Source: Silene latifolia
Taxonomy: Eukaryota; Streptophyta; Magnoliopsida; Caryophyllales; Caryophyllaceae
DNA length: 64,000 nt
Assembly: GCF_048544455.1 (NCBI RefSeq)
Contig: NC_133532.1
Location: forward strand, 21,578,948-21,642,947
Direction of reading: 5' to 3'
Shown: positions 36,756-48,282 of the stretch, piece after piece
How the letters are laid out: each line of letters starts with the position of its first letter
Numbering within the stretch: position 1 is the stretch's first letter
Translations under genes and position numbers: made by a program
The notes under the pieces: model-generated
The model's input: only the letters and a program-made list of their open reading frames with translations
Told to the model about the DNA's origin: nothing
Database searches by the model: none

Positions 36756-37284
36756 ATGGGTGGAAAGAGGAAAACAAAAGATGGGAAAAAGTCAGGTGAA
36801 GAAGATTCAGGTGATGAGAATAATTTGCAATCGGTTGCTCGGCGAAGGCGCCATAGGGTTTCCCTAGAAGCAATAGAAAGAGGGATACCTAATAAACTTC
36901 AATGGGATCCATTAACGGGGATGCCAGATGGTACCTATGCTGCAAATTTTGCGAGTTGGATTGGTTGTTGTGTAAGAAAGTATTCGCCTCTCGGTTTGTC
37001 GCGTATTAATCAGTTGAGTGAAGACCTGAAGGAACAACTAAGGGAGAGAATAAAGGTATGTATATACAGTAATAAATGCTTTAGATGAAATTATCTTAGT
37101 ATTCGATATGTGCTATTAGTCGAAACTAACCAAATATGCTCACCATATATGCAGTTAACTTACACTATCCCCAAACAAAATGATGGTTATCTACAAAAAA
37201 AGATAGGTGAATCCTTCAGAGCATGAAATTTAAAGCTTGCTTGGAACCACTTGTTCAACAAGAAGACCGGGAAAAAAAGATGCT

Positions 37285-37286
<2 letters not shown>

Positions 37287-37314
<28 letters not shown>
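37287..37314. repeat. (GA)n microsatellite in the L1-A 5' untranslated region
   Basis: About 14 GA units followed by an A-rich run, 45 bp before the ORF1 ATG. Confidence 0.95.
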
Positions 37315-37317
<3 letters not shown>

Positions 37318-37356
37318 TAAGAAAAAAAAGAAAAACTTAGGGATTGTTGCGCAGCC

Positions 37357-38469
37357 ATGACAGTTTCCAAAAATAAAGGACGACCTTCATCGTTTTCTTC
37401 ATCTCATTATAATAAAAATTCCAAAAATAGATTCTTACCTCTAGATTTTACAGTCGCTGGTCCTTCTTCTTCGGTCATTAAAATCTCAAACCCAGTAGAT
37501 CTTCAACCTTTGGATTTAGATGATTTAGTGACTGATGAGGAAGCGGAGAAATGGATCGAGCAGAACAGAGGGAAAACTAAGCATGTATTGGAAACGGTCG
37601 TGGAAAAGCCTGATATGCTGCAGTTTTCAGAAGCGGAAGTACATGTAGAGCTTGATTTGTGGAAAAACTCTGTAATTTGCTATATCCTGGGGGAAAACTC
37701 GCCACGGGAAGTGGTGGAGGGGTTTATTCGCCGGTTATGGGCATCTTATAGTGTTGATAGAATCTACTTCCTCCCTAGTGGTGTATTTTTGGTTTGTTTT
37801 GCGAAACGTGCTGACCTGGAAGCTGTGTTGCAACAGGGACACTACTTGTTTGATAACAAGCCCCTGGTTGTTAAGCAATGGTCTAGCACTGAGCCTCTGA
37901 CCAAGAGTACTGTCACTGTTGTACCAGTTTGGATTAGAATGATGCATTTACCTCTAAAATTTTGGGGAAAATGTATTCCCAAAATTGTTGGTCTTGTGGG
38001 TGATTTTGTGAGATGTGATGGAGCAACAGAGGATAGGACAAGGCTGGAATACGCTCGAGTAATGATTGATGTACCGTTTGATAAACCAGTCTCTGATAAG
38101 GTTACCTTCTTAGATGAGAAAGGGGAAAAAGTTGTTGTTAAACTTGTGTGCGAATGGAACCCTATCTCATGTAAGGTTTGTGGAGGGATTGGTCATGAGG
38201 GGCAGGCTTGTGTGAAGAGTAAACAGCGACCTAAACCAAAGGTGGTCCAGAAATGGCAGCCTAAGGTTCCTCCTAAGGTAGTTAACCCTAAGAGTGTTAA
38301 GAAAGTAGCAACATCAGCACAAAAAATTCATACACCAAAACCTGTCACTCCTTTGGGTCCCCTTACTACCCCTATGGAGAAACCGACTGGATTTCAGGTG
38401 CAATGGAATAAGAATGGTACTTATAAGATGGCTACTCCTGCTAGAGCTGTGATAATATTAAGTAGATAG
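37357..38469 (+). CDS. L1-A ORF1 (DUF4283 plus zinc knuckle)
   Basis: An open frame of 370 codons. The middle (FSEAEVHVELDLWKNSVICY to about residue 250) matches the plant DUF4283 pattern, with VVPVWIRMMHLPLKFW characteristic. A knuckle CKVCGGIGHEGQAC (C-x2-C-x4-H-x4-C) lies near residue 270. A basic, proline-rich tail follows (RPKPKVVQKWQPKVPPK). ORF1 proteins of plant L1 elements bind the element RNA. The frame is intact; the stop at 38467 may be premature, as about 130 bp separate it from ORF2. Confidence 0.82.
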   Translation: MTVSKNKGRPSSFSSSHYNKNSKNRFLPLDFTVAGPSSSVIKISNPVDLQPLDLDDLVTDEEAEKWIEQNRGKTKHVLETVVEKPDMLQFSEAEVHVELDLWKNSVICYILGENSPREVVEGFIRRLWASYSVDRIYFLPSGVFLVCFAKRADLEAVLQQGHYLFDNKPLVVKQWSSTEPLTKSTVTVVPVWIRMMHLPLKFWGKCIPKIVGLVGDFVRCDGATEDRTRLEYARVMIDVPFDKPVSDKVTFLDEKGEKVVVKLVCEWNPISCKVCGGIGHEGQACVKSKQRPKPKVVQKWQPKVPPKVVNPKSVKKVATSAQKIHTPKPVTPLGPLTTPMEKPTGFQVQWNKNGTYKMATPARAVIILSR

Positions 38470-38603
38470 GAACTCATTGATAAGGGCTTTAGCTCTGTCA
38501 AATTTGGGAATCAATCGTTTTTGGAAGCTCTGAATAATGCCACCCCAAAAGTTGGTATTGGTACGCAGAATAGTGCATTGCCCCCTGAGGGGGGTGATAC
38601 CCA

Positions 38604-39546
38604 ATGATAGGTGTTTGGAACATTAGGGGGTTAAATAGTTCTGCTAAACAGAAGCATATTAAATGGTTTTTACATAAGCATAGAGTGGGACTATTTGGCC
38701 TCCTTAAGGCGAAGGTCAAACCTTCTTCTCTAAACAGAATCAGAAGTAATGTTTGTGATGGTTGGCGTGTCTCCACTAATACTCAATGGCACAATGGAGG
38801 TAGAATTTGGGTCCTTTGGCAGCCAGGAATGTATCAGATTCACTTTATTGAGTATAATGCTCAATTTATACATATGTTGGTGGATGAAATTGGTACTGGA
38901 TGCTCCTTTTATTGTACTATAATTTATGCTTTTAATGGAGTTGGGAAGAGAAAGCCTCTATAGGATCAGCTCAAGCCTTTCAGTGTTCAGATTCAGGGGC
39001 CATGGTTAGTTTGTGGTGACTTCAATACAGTTTTAAAGCCTACTGAAAGACTTGGAGGTAATAGTACAGAGGAGGAAATGACTGATTTCCAGGACTGTGT
39101 GGATTATTGTGACATTCAAGATAGTCCTGCAACTGGGTCTTTTTTCACGTGGAACAACAAACAGGAACCCCCTTACTAGGGTTTATAGTCGACTTGACAG
39201 GGTGTTGGTTAATAAGGAGTGGCTTGTTCAGAGACCTGACACTTATGCTCACTTCCTTGTGGAAGGATATTTTGACCACACCCCTTGCCTCATTCAGAAT
39301 CATTCGTCTACTCATGAAAGGAAGAAATGCTTCAAATACTTTAATATGTGGAGTGGGGTGCCTCAATTTGTGCCTACTGTTCAGGATACTTGGAGAATTT
39401 GGATTTATGGTTCTCCTATGTTCAGAGTGGTTAGGAAATTGAAGCTTCTTAAAAAGCCTTTGCAACATTTAAACTCTGAACTTTTTGCTGATGTTGAGCA
39501 TAATACTATTCGAGCTTGGAAGCATTTGGAATATGTGCAGGAATAA
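38604..39546 (+). pseudogene. L1-A ORF2, endonuclease part, broken
   Basis: Starts MIGVWNIRGLNS, the usual N-terminus of plant L1 ORF2. The APE-type endonuclease signature PWLVCGDFNTVL is encoded near 39000, followed by RLDRVLVN near 39190 and the phrase YFDHTPCLI. Breaks are a TAG at 38961, a frameshift near 39165 and a TAA at 39544. The enzyme would nick target DNA to prime reverse transcription. Confidence 0.8.
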
Positions 39547-41523
39547 CTCAGAAGTAATCCTACTGATGCAGCTCTGATTACTGAGGAAATTGCTGCTGCT
39601 ATAGAATATAAGGACATGCAGGTAGCCAGGGATAGCTTCCTCCTTCAAAAATCCAAGGTTACCTGGTTAAGAGATGCGGATAGTAATACAAAAAATTTTC
39701 ACAGTTTCCTTAGGCGAAGGCAATCCATGAATAGGGTTCTGAGAATTGAAGATGAGCAAGGTGTTGTCTGTACTGATGCTAGCCTTATTCAACATGCTTT
39801 TCTGAAGTTTTACCAAAACCTGCTGGGTAAGGCTACTCCTGCTAATCCTGTTAATGTACATGTTGTCCAAAGAGGAACTGTTTGTAGTCCTGAACATTGG
39901 GACATCTTGTTGCAGCCTGTCTCTAATAATGAAATTAAAGAGGCTGTTTTCTCCATACCCAACCATAAGGCTGCTGGACCTGATGGTTACTCGAGTGCTT
40001 TTTTCAAGGATGCTTGGCCTGTGGTAGGAGAGGATCTTTGCCTGGCTGTACAAGATTTCTTCACTAATGGTACAATTCTCAAGCAAGTTAATCATACTTT
40101 TGTTAACCTCATTCTAAAAGTGAATATGCCTGAGAGTGTGACCCAGTTTAGCCCTATCTCTTGCTGCAATGTGATATACAAAATAATCTCAAAAATCATT
40201 TGCACACGATTAGCTAAAGTTTTACCTGATATCATTAGCTTAAGTCAAGGTGGCTTTGTCAAGGGACAGAATATTATTGAGAATATATTGGTTTGTCAAG
40301 ATGTAATCAGGCTTTATAATAGAGCCTCTGTGTCTCCAAGATGTTTGATCAAAGTTGACCTCAAGAAAGCCTACGATTCTGTCAATTGGGGATTCTTAAA
40401 ACAAATGTTGGAGGCACTTAATTTCCCACCAAAAATAATCAAATTGATCATGGAATGTGTTTCCACTGCCTCCTATTCATTGGTGTTAAATGGGGAACCA
40501 TTTGGTTTCTTTCAAGGGCAGGAAGGTCTCAGACAAGGAGATCCTTTGTCCCCTCTACTCTTTACAATAGCCATGGAGTATTTATCTAGAGTTTTGAAGT
40601 TCACTACTGCTGTTATGGACTTTAGATATCACTCTTTATGTGCTAGACTAAATCTGTGCCATTTAATGTTTGCGGATGACCTTATTTTATTCTCTAAGGG
40701 GGATACAAAGTCTGTTATGGTACTCCTGAGATCCTTTGCTACATTCTCTGCTGCCTCTGGTCTTCATATAAACCAGAAAAAGTCCAATATATACTTCAAT
40801 GGGGTACGAAGAGCTGATAGAGATCAGATTATAGCTGCTTCTGGCTGTTCTGAGGGACACTTGCCTTTCAAGTACTTAGGTGCTCCCATTACAGCAAGGA
40901 AGTTGAAAACAAAAGACTGTGATGTTCTTATTGAGAAAATTGTTGGGAGAATCAGAAGCTTTGGGGCTAAAAATCTGTCTTATGTTGGCAGGTTGATGTT
41001 GGTAAAGTCTGTTTTAACTTATCTCTATACCTACTCGACAAATATTTTTCTTCTTCCTAAGGGTGTGATGAGGAAAATTGATAATATATGTAGGAACTAC
41101 CTTTGGGAGGGCTCAAGTAATTACCTGAGATCTCCTATGGTGGGATGGGATCATGTTTGCTGTCCTGAAAAAGAAGAAGGCTTAGGTATTAGATATAGTC
41201 AGACTTAGAATGAAGCCACTGTAGGGAAGTTAGTTTGGTGGATTTATAGTAAGCCAGATAGCCTATGGGTCAAGTGGGTGAATCAGATTTACATAAAAAG
41301 CTCTAGATGGGCAACTTATCTTCCTAAACCCCATATAGGGGGTAATTGGAAGGACATTTGCAGAATCAAAGAATTACTTAATCCTGGTTATAGTCCTGGT
41401 GTCTGGCTTGTAGCTCTGAAAGGTTACACTGTTTCCTCAGGTTATGAATGGCTGAGGAGAAAGGAACAAAAGGTTGGGTGGGCAAAACTGGTATGGAATA
41501 CATGGTGTTTGCCTAAGCATAGC
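39547..41523 (+). pseudogene. L1-A ORF2, reverse transcriptase part
   Basis: A long open stretch (39616-41208, 530 codons) covers the RT domain: KAAGPDGYSSAFFK, QGGFVKGQNIIENILVCQD, GLRQGDPLSPLLFTIAMEYL and the catalytic FADD at 40669-40680. A TAG at 41206 interrupts it and the same frame then resumes to the Tat insertion at 41524. The RT core itself is uninterrupted, so this part decayed least. Confidence 0.88.
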
Positions 41524-42212
41524 TGTTAGGCCCAGATTAGCCTGGCCTGACCATAACCTGGTCTGACCTTACAAGGCTGACTGAAGAAGACGAAGACCGG
41601 ACAATTCTAGTTGTTATTGCAATCAGGCTGCCTTATCCTGGAAGAGAAGCCTGATGGTAAGTACAGAATAGCCTGGCAGAGTATTAAAGCAGGCTAAATT
41701 AAGCTGAGGAAGAAGAAAAACGGTTATATATAGATATATATTCGTGTCCTATCCTCAAGGAAGACTAAGTCTAATTATAAAACCATATTGCCCATGAACG
41801 TGGACGTGCAAAGGAAGAGGAAGTTAAGGATCAATCAAATAGGAACGAGTCAACCGGATTAATAGGGAATATGCCCTATTAATCCGGTAACAGCTCCGAC
41901 AAAAGGGAAGGGCGTTGAAGACCAGTACAACGTTCGTTTTTATGATTATAAATATTGCAATTCTAGCATTGGCAAATTCATTGATTATTCATTAGTGTGA
42001 AACTATTCTATTACTTATCTTTTCGTCATTTTACGAGCATTCACTTACTTAAACAAAATTTGTATTCAGCTTATCAAAATAATATAAACACTATTCTTTT
42101 CTCCTAGTCTTTCCTCATTATTCATATACAACAAATCAAACTTATAGAACTAGATACCCAAATTACTCTCTAATCAAAGCCGGATCCGTTCAGGAAAATC
42201 CGCTAAAAAACA
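41524..42212 (+). repeat. 5' LTR of the Tat element
   Basis: Runs TGTTAGGCCC to AAAAACA. A perfect inverted repeat with 15-bp arms (ACCGGATTAATAGGG at 41853-41867 and its complement at 41874-41888, 6-bp loop) lies 59 bp upstream of the TATA box TATAAATA at 41947-41954. Confidence 0.9.
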
Positions 42213-42214
42213 AT

Positions 42215-42232
42215 TGGCGCCCACCGTGGGGC
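42215..42232 (+). promoter_or_regulatory. Primer binding site of the Tat element
   Basis: TGGCGCCCACCGTGGGGC begins two bases after the LTR. This is the usual Tat-lineage primer site. Confidence 0.85.
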
Positions 42233-42294
42233 ATCTAGTTCTTCAACAAATAAAATTCCCTTTATCATTTTTCATTTAATATTCACACACAAAA

Positions 42295-43735
42295 ATGGTG
42301 GAACTCACCGCATAACAACAATTAGCGGCGCCTGGCCAAGATCAAAGAATTGGAAACAATCCAAGAGAAGGCAGCCCAGGCAGAAGGTAAATCAATAGGT
42401 CAAGGAATCGAGTCTAGCACGAGGAAAAATTGGAAAATCAGGCTTCGGGCTCCAAGACCGATTCGAACCAGAACCCCATTCTCATCCATTATCAAAAACA
42501 TTGACTTTTCTAATTTTGGAACCCCGGAGAAGGATACATTATCCGCCACCCCAACCATTCCCAATGATGAGACAAACAAAATCGAAGCAAACAATAATGA
42601 TGGCTATGCTTCAGAAATCCAAAACTCCACAACAAAATAGAAAATATACCCGGAGTGCGGACCACTCGTGGTCTGAAGTAGAAGTTGATGACTTTGCAGA
42701 TTCACCCTTTGCAGTTGAAATTGCAAAGATTGATCTCCCAAGAAATTTCTTTCCATCCATGAGAACTTATGATGGAACCTCTCGATTCACAAAATCATGT
42801 TGCCATATTCAAACAGAAAATGTTGGTTGCCTCAATACCCAGTGAACTCAAGCAAGTCCGCATGTGCAAGGGCTTTGGTACAACCCCGACCGGAGCAAAG
42901 ATTACGGTGGTTCATCAATCTCACAAATGGAGGTATCAAGAATTTTGCAGAATTAATCAATGCTTTCAATCAACAATTCGCAAGCAGCAGAGATATGGCC
43001 AAGAGACCCAAGAACTGTTCAGGGTAAAGCAACTTCTGAAGAATCTCTCAAAGAATTTCTCGGCCGATTTGTCAAAGAAAAGGTGGCCATTCCCAGTGTG
43101 TGATGAAGAAACACGGTGGAAGCCTTCAGGCAAGGAGTCCCGCTTGACAAAGTGACATCTATGCCGACCGACCAAGAAAGCATACCCAACCTTTGCCATC
43201 ATTCAGTCCATCGCCTTAGAGCATGTCGATTAGAAGAAGATCTCAACTTCAGAACGAACTCATCCGGCGGAAAGCAAGTCTATGGACACACTAACAGGAA
43301 AAGCTCCTACCAGAAAGGAGGCAACCCCAGATCAAAGCACCCTATTCCGGGCCCGAAAGATCCAAGTCAACATAGCACAAGAACACAAAGGTAACCTTTC
43401 TAGCTTACCAACTATTCCTGAATATAACTTCTCTATTAATACTGCAGGATTAATTAAACACCTGGAAAGCCTGGGAGATACGGTCGGATGGCCCAAGAAA
43501 TCGACAATCCCGGGGAAAGACCCAACGAGATGGTGTGACTTCCATCGGGACATCGGACACACCACGTAAGAATGCATCCACTCAGAAACAGGTGGCATAT
43601 CTCCTCAAGAAAGTTTTCTTGAAGGATTTAATCCAACAACCAAAGAACAAAGATGAAGGACAAAACAAGAGAGATCCAGGAAACAGCAGAGACCCTCCTC
43701 CTCCTCCCCCATCTATGAAGTCAAATTCATAAATG
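42295..43735 (+). pseudogene. Tat Gag, multiply frameshifted
   Basis: A likely start ATG at 42295 meets a stop after six codons. Recognisable Gag blocks follow in alternating frames: IDLPRNFFPSMRTYDGTS near 42730, HVAIFKQKMLVASIPS near 42790 and a block ending FAELINAFNQQFASSRDMA near 42960. After these comes CDFHRDIGHTT near 43540, the usual knuckle-like motif before protease. At least four shifts are needed. The order and spacing match Tat Gag. Confidence 0.75.
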
Positions 43736-44470
43736 GAGGATCGAAATCGTGGTCCGACCACCACACCGCCAAAAGAATATCCGGGGAATCCAGACTTCAA
43801 CCTCCTTCCAGGCCCAAGTCATTGCCCGCTATTACCTTTGATGACTCGGACTGCAGGGGAATATCGATCTACACCATGACACCTGGTAATCACCATGCAA
43901 ATTGGCACAAAGAAAGGTATCAAGAATCCCGATAGACGGAGGCGATTCAATCAACCTGGTGATGCTTGGCGTCCTTAAAGCTATGAAGATAGACGAAGGA
44001 AAGATCATGGAGAAATCCAGCGTCCTGGTTGGATTGGTGGAGAAACGAAGAACACCCTGGGAGAAATCACCGCCAACCTATGTGGAAGGCGTGGCTTCAT
44101 ATGAAAGATTTGGAGTAATGGATTGCCTATCCTCGTATAATGTAATCCTGGCAGACCATGGATCCACAATGTCAAAGCAATCCCATCAACATACCATCAA
44201 TGCGTGAAAATTCCAACAGAATGGGGATAACCACCATCAGAGGAGAACAGAGGACGGCTCAGAATGTTACACTCGAGGCTTTGAAACCTTCAAAGTCCTA
44301 AGTCCCTTGCATAACAATTAAAGTCACTGTCTGGGAAGAATATGTAGCACAATCACAGATGGAAACAGGAGAAGTCATATTAGACCCAGAATTCCCCTGA
44401 CAGGAAAGTACTTGTAGGGTCGATGCACCGACTCAATTAGACCAAATCGGGTCGCTTTCTCAAAACTAAA
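43736..44470 (+). pseudogene. Tat protease, degenerate
   Basis: The frame 43902-44207 holds IPIDGGDSINLVML where functional copies have D-T/S-G (compare DTGSSVNLIM in the fragment at 53372-54001), so the catalytic triplet is altered. The later SSYNVILADHG corresponds to the conserved STYNVILGRPW with further changes. Confidence 0.65.
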
Positions 44471-45749
44471 ATGTCTTGTTTTGCTTGGTCACATTTTGAT
44501 ATGACTGGTATAGATGCTAATGTTATTACTCATAAGTTAAATATTGACAAATCCTTTAAGCCTGTACAGCAAAAGAGAAGAAAATTCGCTGCAGAGAGGC
44601 ATGAAATCATCAACCAAGAAGTTGACAAGCTACTAGACATGGGAATGATCAGGGAAGTAATGTACCCGATCGCTTGCAAACGTAGTAGTCGTCCAAAAGA
44701 AAAATGGCAAATGGAGAGTCTGTGTAGACTACACCAACTTAAACAAAGCCTGCCCAAAAGATCCATTTCCCCTGCCACACATCGATGCAATGGTAGATGC
44801 CACTGCAGGCCACGAAATGTTAACATTCATGGATGCCTCATGGATTCAATCGAGATAAAAATGCATCCAGCAGACCAGGAAAGCCACGACTTTCATCACT
44901 GAAAGAGGTATATATTGTTATCTTGCTATGCCCTTTGGATTAAAAATGCGGTGCAACCTACCAAAGGCTAGTCAACATGATGTTCAAAGACCAGATAGGA
45001 GACACCATGGAAGTCTATATAGATGACATGGTAGTCAAGTCAAAAAAGGCGGAAGACCACGTCAAAGACCTGGAAGTAGCCTTTCAAATACGGAGAAATT
45101 CAATATGAAGCTCAACCCACAAAAATGCCACTTCAGAGTCTTAGCAGGCAAATTCTGGGCTACATGGTGACAAAAAAGGAATAGAAGCCAGCCCCTGAAC
45201 AGATCAAAGCTATTCTCGGAGCTAGAACCACCAAAGACAGTCAAAGACATACAAAAGTCGATTTGGAAGAATAGCGCCCCGAACAGGTTCATTTCAAGAT
45301 CATCGAGAGGTGCAAATCATTCTATAACTCGCTAAGGAAAAACAAGGACTTTCAATGGACCCCCGATCATCGACCGCCTTTGAAGACCTAAAGATATATC
45401 TATCCTCTCCTCCCTCGCCTGGCAAAACCAATCAAAGATGAGCCCCCGACAGTATACCTTCGATCCCACAGCTAAATCTTTATCGGTGCGTCCTGGTCAA
45501 AGAAAGACGGACAACAAGACCCGTCTATTATGTAAGTAAAAGTCTCATCTGGATGCGAGAGATCGGTATGGCTCGCTTGAAAAATATGTTTTAGCTTTAA
45601 TTATGAGTTGTACAAAATTAAGACCATACTTTGAAAGCCACCTATAATAGTCAGAACCAATCTTCCTATCAAATCAGACTTAGGAAGCCGAGAATTATCC
45701 AGGACGAATGTGTAAATGGTCAAGACATGACTAAGCACATACAACATAA
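44471..45749 (+). pseudogene. Tat reverse transcriptase, frameshifted
   Basis: Blocks in order are RRKFAAERHEIINQEVDKLL (44571), NVVVVQKKNGKWRVCVDYT (about 44677, in another frame), the palm motif YIDDM at 45016-45030 (intact residues, another frame) and LNPQKCHF (about 45112). Several breaks are single-base losses in short homopolymers, for example around 44943-44953. It synthesises element cDNA in functional relatives. Confidence 0.78.
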
Positions 45750-46260
45750 CATTTGAACCAAGAAACAGCAATTAAGTCACAAGCACTAGCAGACTTTGTG
45801 GCTGATTTTAGTCCGACCCTAGAACCCGACCTAATAAAAGAAGTAAATAAACCGACCGGCGACAGCGGACCTAGAATGGACCCTATTTGTCGACGGTGCA
45901 GCCAACATGAGGGGCACAGGCCTGGGGGTAGTACTAAAATCGCCACAAGGGGATATGATAGTACAGGCTATAAGCTGTGCATTTGAAGCCACCAACAATG
46001 AAGCAGAATACGAAGCTCTAATAGCTGGACTAAAGGTATGTATTGACCTTGGTGTACAAAACCTAAAGGTACGTACTGATTCCCTCCTTATTTCAAATCA
46101 AGTAAATGGGATATATACAGCTAAAGACTCAAAGATGATGCTTTATTTGGATGTTGTTCAAATGTTAAAATCAAAATTTCGCAATTTTAATATTGACTAA
46201 ATTCCCAGGGACTTAAATACCCAGGCCGATGCTCTAGCCGGCCTAGGATCCAACTTCAGT
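45750..46260 (+). pseudogene. Tat RNase H
   Basis: The frame from 45907 carries GTGLGVVLKSPQGD, then NNEAEYEALIAGL with the conserved glutamate, and RTDSLLISNQVNG with the conserved aspartate. The upstream part with the first aspartate (FVDGAANMRG equivalent, near 45885) is in another frame. A TAA at 46198 is in frame. Confidence 0.75.
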
Positions 46261-47589
46261 CCCCTAGACTTCGACAAAATACCCATTGTACATTTACTAG
46301 AACCTGCAATAAATAAACAAAATGAAAGCTTCCCAATTTATATTGCCAATTCTTGGACAAAACCCTACTATGACTGGCTACAACAGGGAATCCTTCCCCT
46401 AAACAAGCAAGATGCCAAAGCACTAAAAATAAAAGCTGCTTCATATACTATTATTGACAACGTGCTTTTTAAGAAATCGCAGGCCGGGCCGTACCTCAGA
46501 TGCCTGGAACCACAAGAAGCTGAGCAGATATTATCAGAAATCCATGAAGGATACTGTGGAAATCATAAAGGTGGAAGAAGCCTGGCAAGCAAAGTACTTA
46601 GAACAGGATATTATTGGCCTACCTTGAGAGCTGATTGCCTGGATTTCAGCTCTAAATGCAAAGCTTGTCAGATTCACGGACCATATATCCATCAACCATC
46701 TGAGGAACTACATTCCATATCCGCACCCTGGCCATTTATGAAGTGGGGCATGGATATAGTAGGAAAACTACCTCAAGCACCCGGACAGAAAGTTTTCATG
46801 CTAGCAATGACTGATTACTTCTCCAAGTGGATAGAAGCTGAATCATACAGGCAAGTCAAGGAGAAGGATGTCATAGCATTCATCAAACACAACATCATAT
46901 GTAGATATGGCATCCCCTCTGAAATAGTATGCGACAATGGCACGCAATTTGTGGGAAAAAGAAAGCCTTTGACCTTTCGTGCTCAATGGAACATCAACTG
47001 GTAACATCCACACCAGGATATCCAAAAGCTAACGGTCAAAAGAATCCAAAGTAATAAGGTGGTAATCAGTGCATAAAGAAAAAGCTGGAAAGAAGAAAAG
47101 GCAGATGGGTGAAGAACTCCCCTGGTCCTTTGGGCTGACAGAACCACGCCTAAAACATCCACAGGCCAAACCCCCTACTCCTTGGTCTATGGATGTGAAG
47201 CAGTAATCCCAGCTGAGGTGGACATTCCATCAGCCAGATATAGCCTGAACACAATAACAAGCAATATACCTCTAATGGAGGACAGCCTGGACTTTACAGA
47301 AGAGCTAAGAGATGCAGCCAGCATCAGATTAGCAGCATATCAGCAAAGAGTTGCGAAAAGCTACAACAAGACTGTCAAAGCCAGGGTATTCAGGGTAGGA
47401 GATCTTGTCCTCAGGAAAGTCTTCCAAAACACAAAAGAAAAGAATCTTTGGCAAATTGGCCCTAACCTGGGAAGGTCCCTATCGATTGATTCAATAGTCG
47501 GCCAGGGAGCTTATAGATTACAAACCCTGGACGGCGAAATGATCCCAAGAGCTTGGAATATTGCACATTTAAAACTATTTCACATATAA
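46261..47589 (+). pseudogene. Tat integrase
   Basis: An HHCC zinc-binding domain (EIHEGYCGNHKGG ... CKACQIHG) is encoded at about 46537-46680. The catalytic core has its first aspartate in MKWGMDIVGK (46738) and the second in VCDNGTQF (46927). A shift after TPGYPKANGQ near 47030 removes the catalytic glutamate. The C-terminal part is open at 47182-47589 (ARVFRVGDLVLRKV, WNIAHLKLFHI) with no chromodomain, as expected for Tat. Much of the frame 46462-47004 is intact. Confidence 0.82.
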
Positions 47590-48282
47590 AATATATCTCT
47601 CAATCCAGGTATAATTTTTCACCTTGACATTTCTTGCCTGGAAACTACATGTATGACACTTGCAATTATATGAATAAATGCCGTATATTATTTCTTCAAA
47701 TTATGTGCCCAAGTACTTATCTATGTTCTCATATTTACTTAGTGAAATCTTCAATACTTGTTTTACATATTGCATTTTATTTAAAACAAATCTTAAAGAT
47801 TGGGGCCACCCCCACCAAATATCCAACTGATATCCAAATTTCGATTTTGCAAAAACAGCCTTTAAATATTGAGCTCCACTTAAACATACAAAGTCTGGAA
47901 AACTCCTTCCGACTTGTATAGCATAGATGGGTCATAAGCCCTCCAGACAGGCAGGGGACGTAAGCCCTCCGGACAGGCAATAACCCCACCCATAACATAC
48001 AATAAAAATAAGGACTGGCGGATCGACAAAAAAGCGGCCCGATCAATCAAAAAAACTAGTCGATCCAAAAGTACACATCCAACATTTCAAAAGTACCTTG
48101 TCAAAACACAAAAAGAAACAAACAAAGACCAAATATTTATTCATCCAAAATAATTGGCCTTACCACACACCTAATAACCATCCATTCCAGGGACATCCCC
48201 TGGATGGGCCAATTTTTTTTTCTAAATATTCATTCCGGGGACATTCCCCCTGGATAGACCAAAACCTAAAAGAAAAACAAAA
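47590..48282. other. Spacer between Tat pol and the antisense gene
   Basis: AT-rich spacer without a convincing gene. Two short imperfect direct repeats occur: 'agccctccagacaggcag' near 47938 and 47962, and 'cattccagggacatcccc' near 48183 and 48230. Confidence 0.5.

Noticed and set aside
36756..37055. Intact small host gene
   Set aside because: The frame continues through a splice donor into an exon with a stop codon and an L1 insertion; domain resemblance is to a transposon family.
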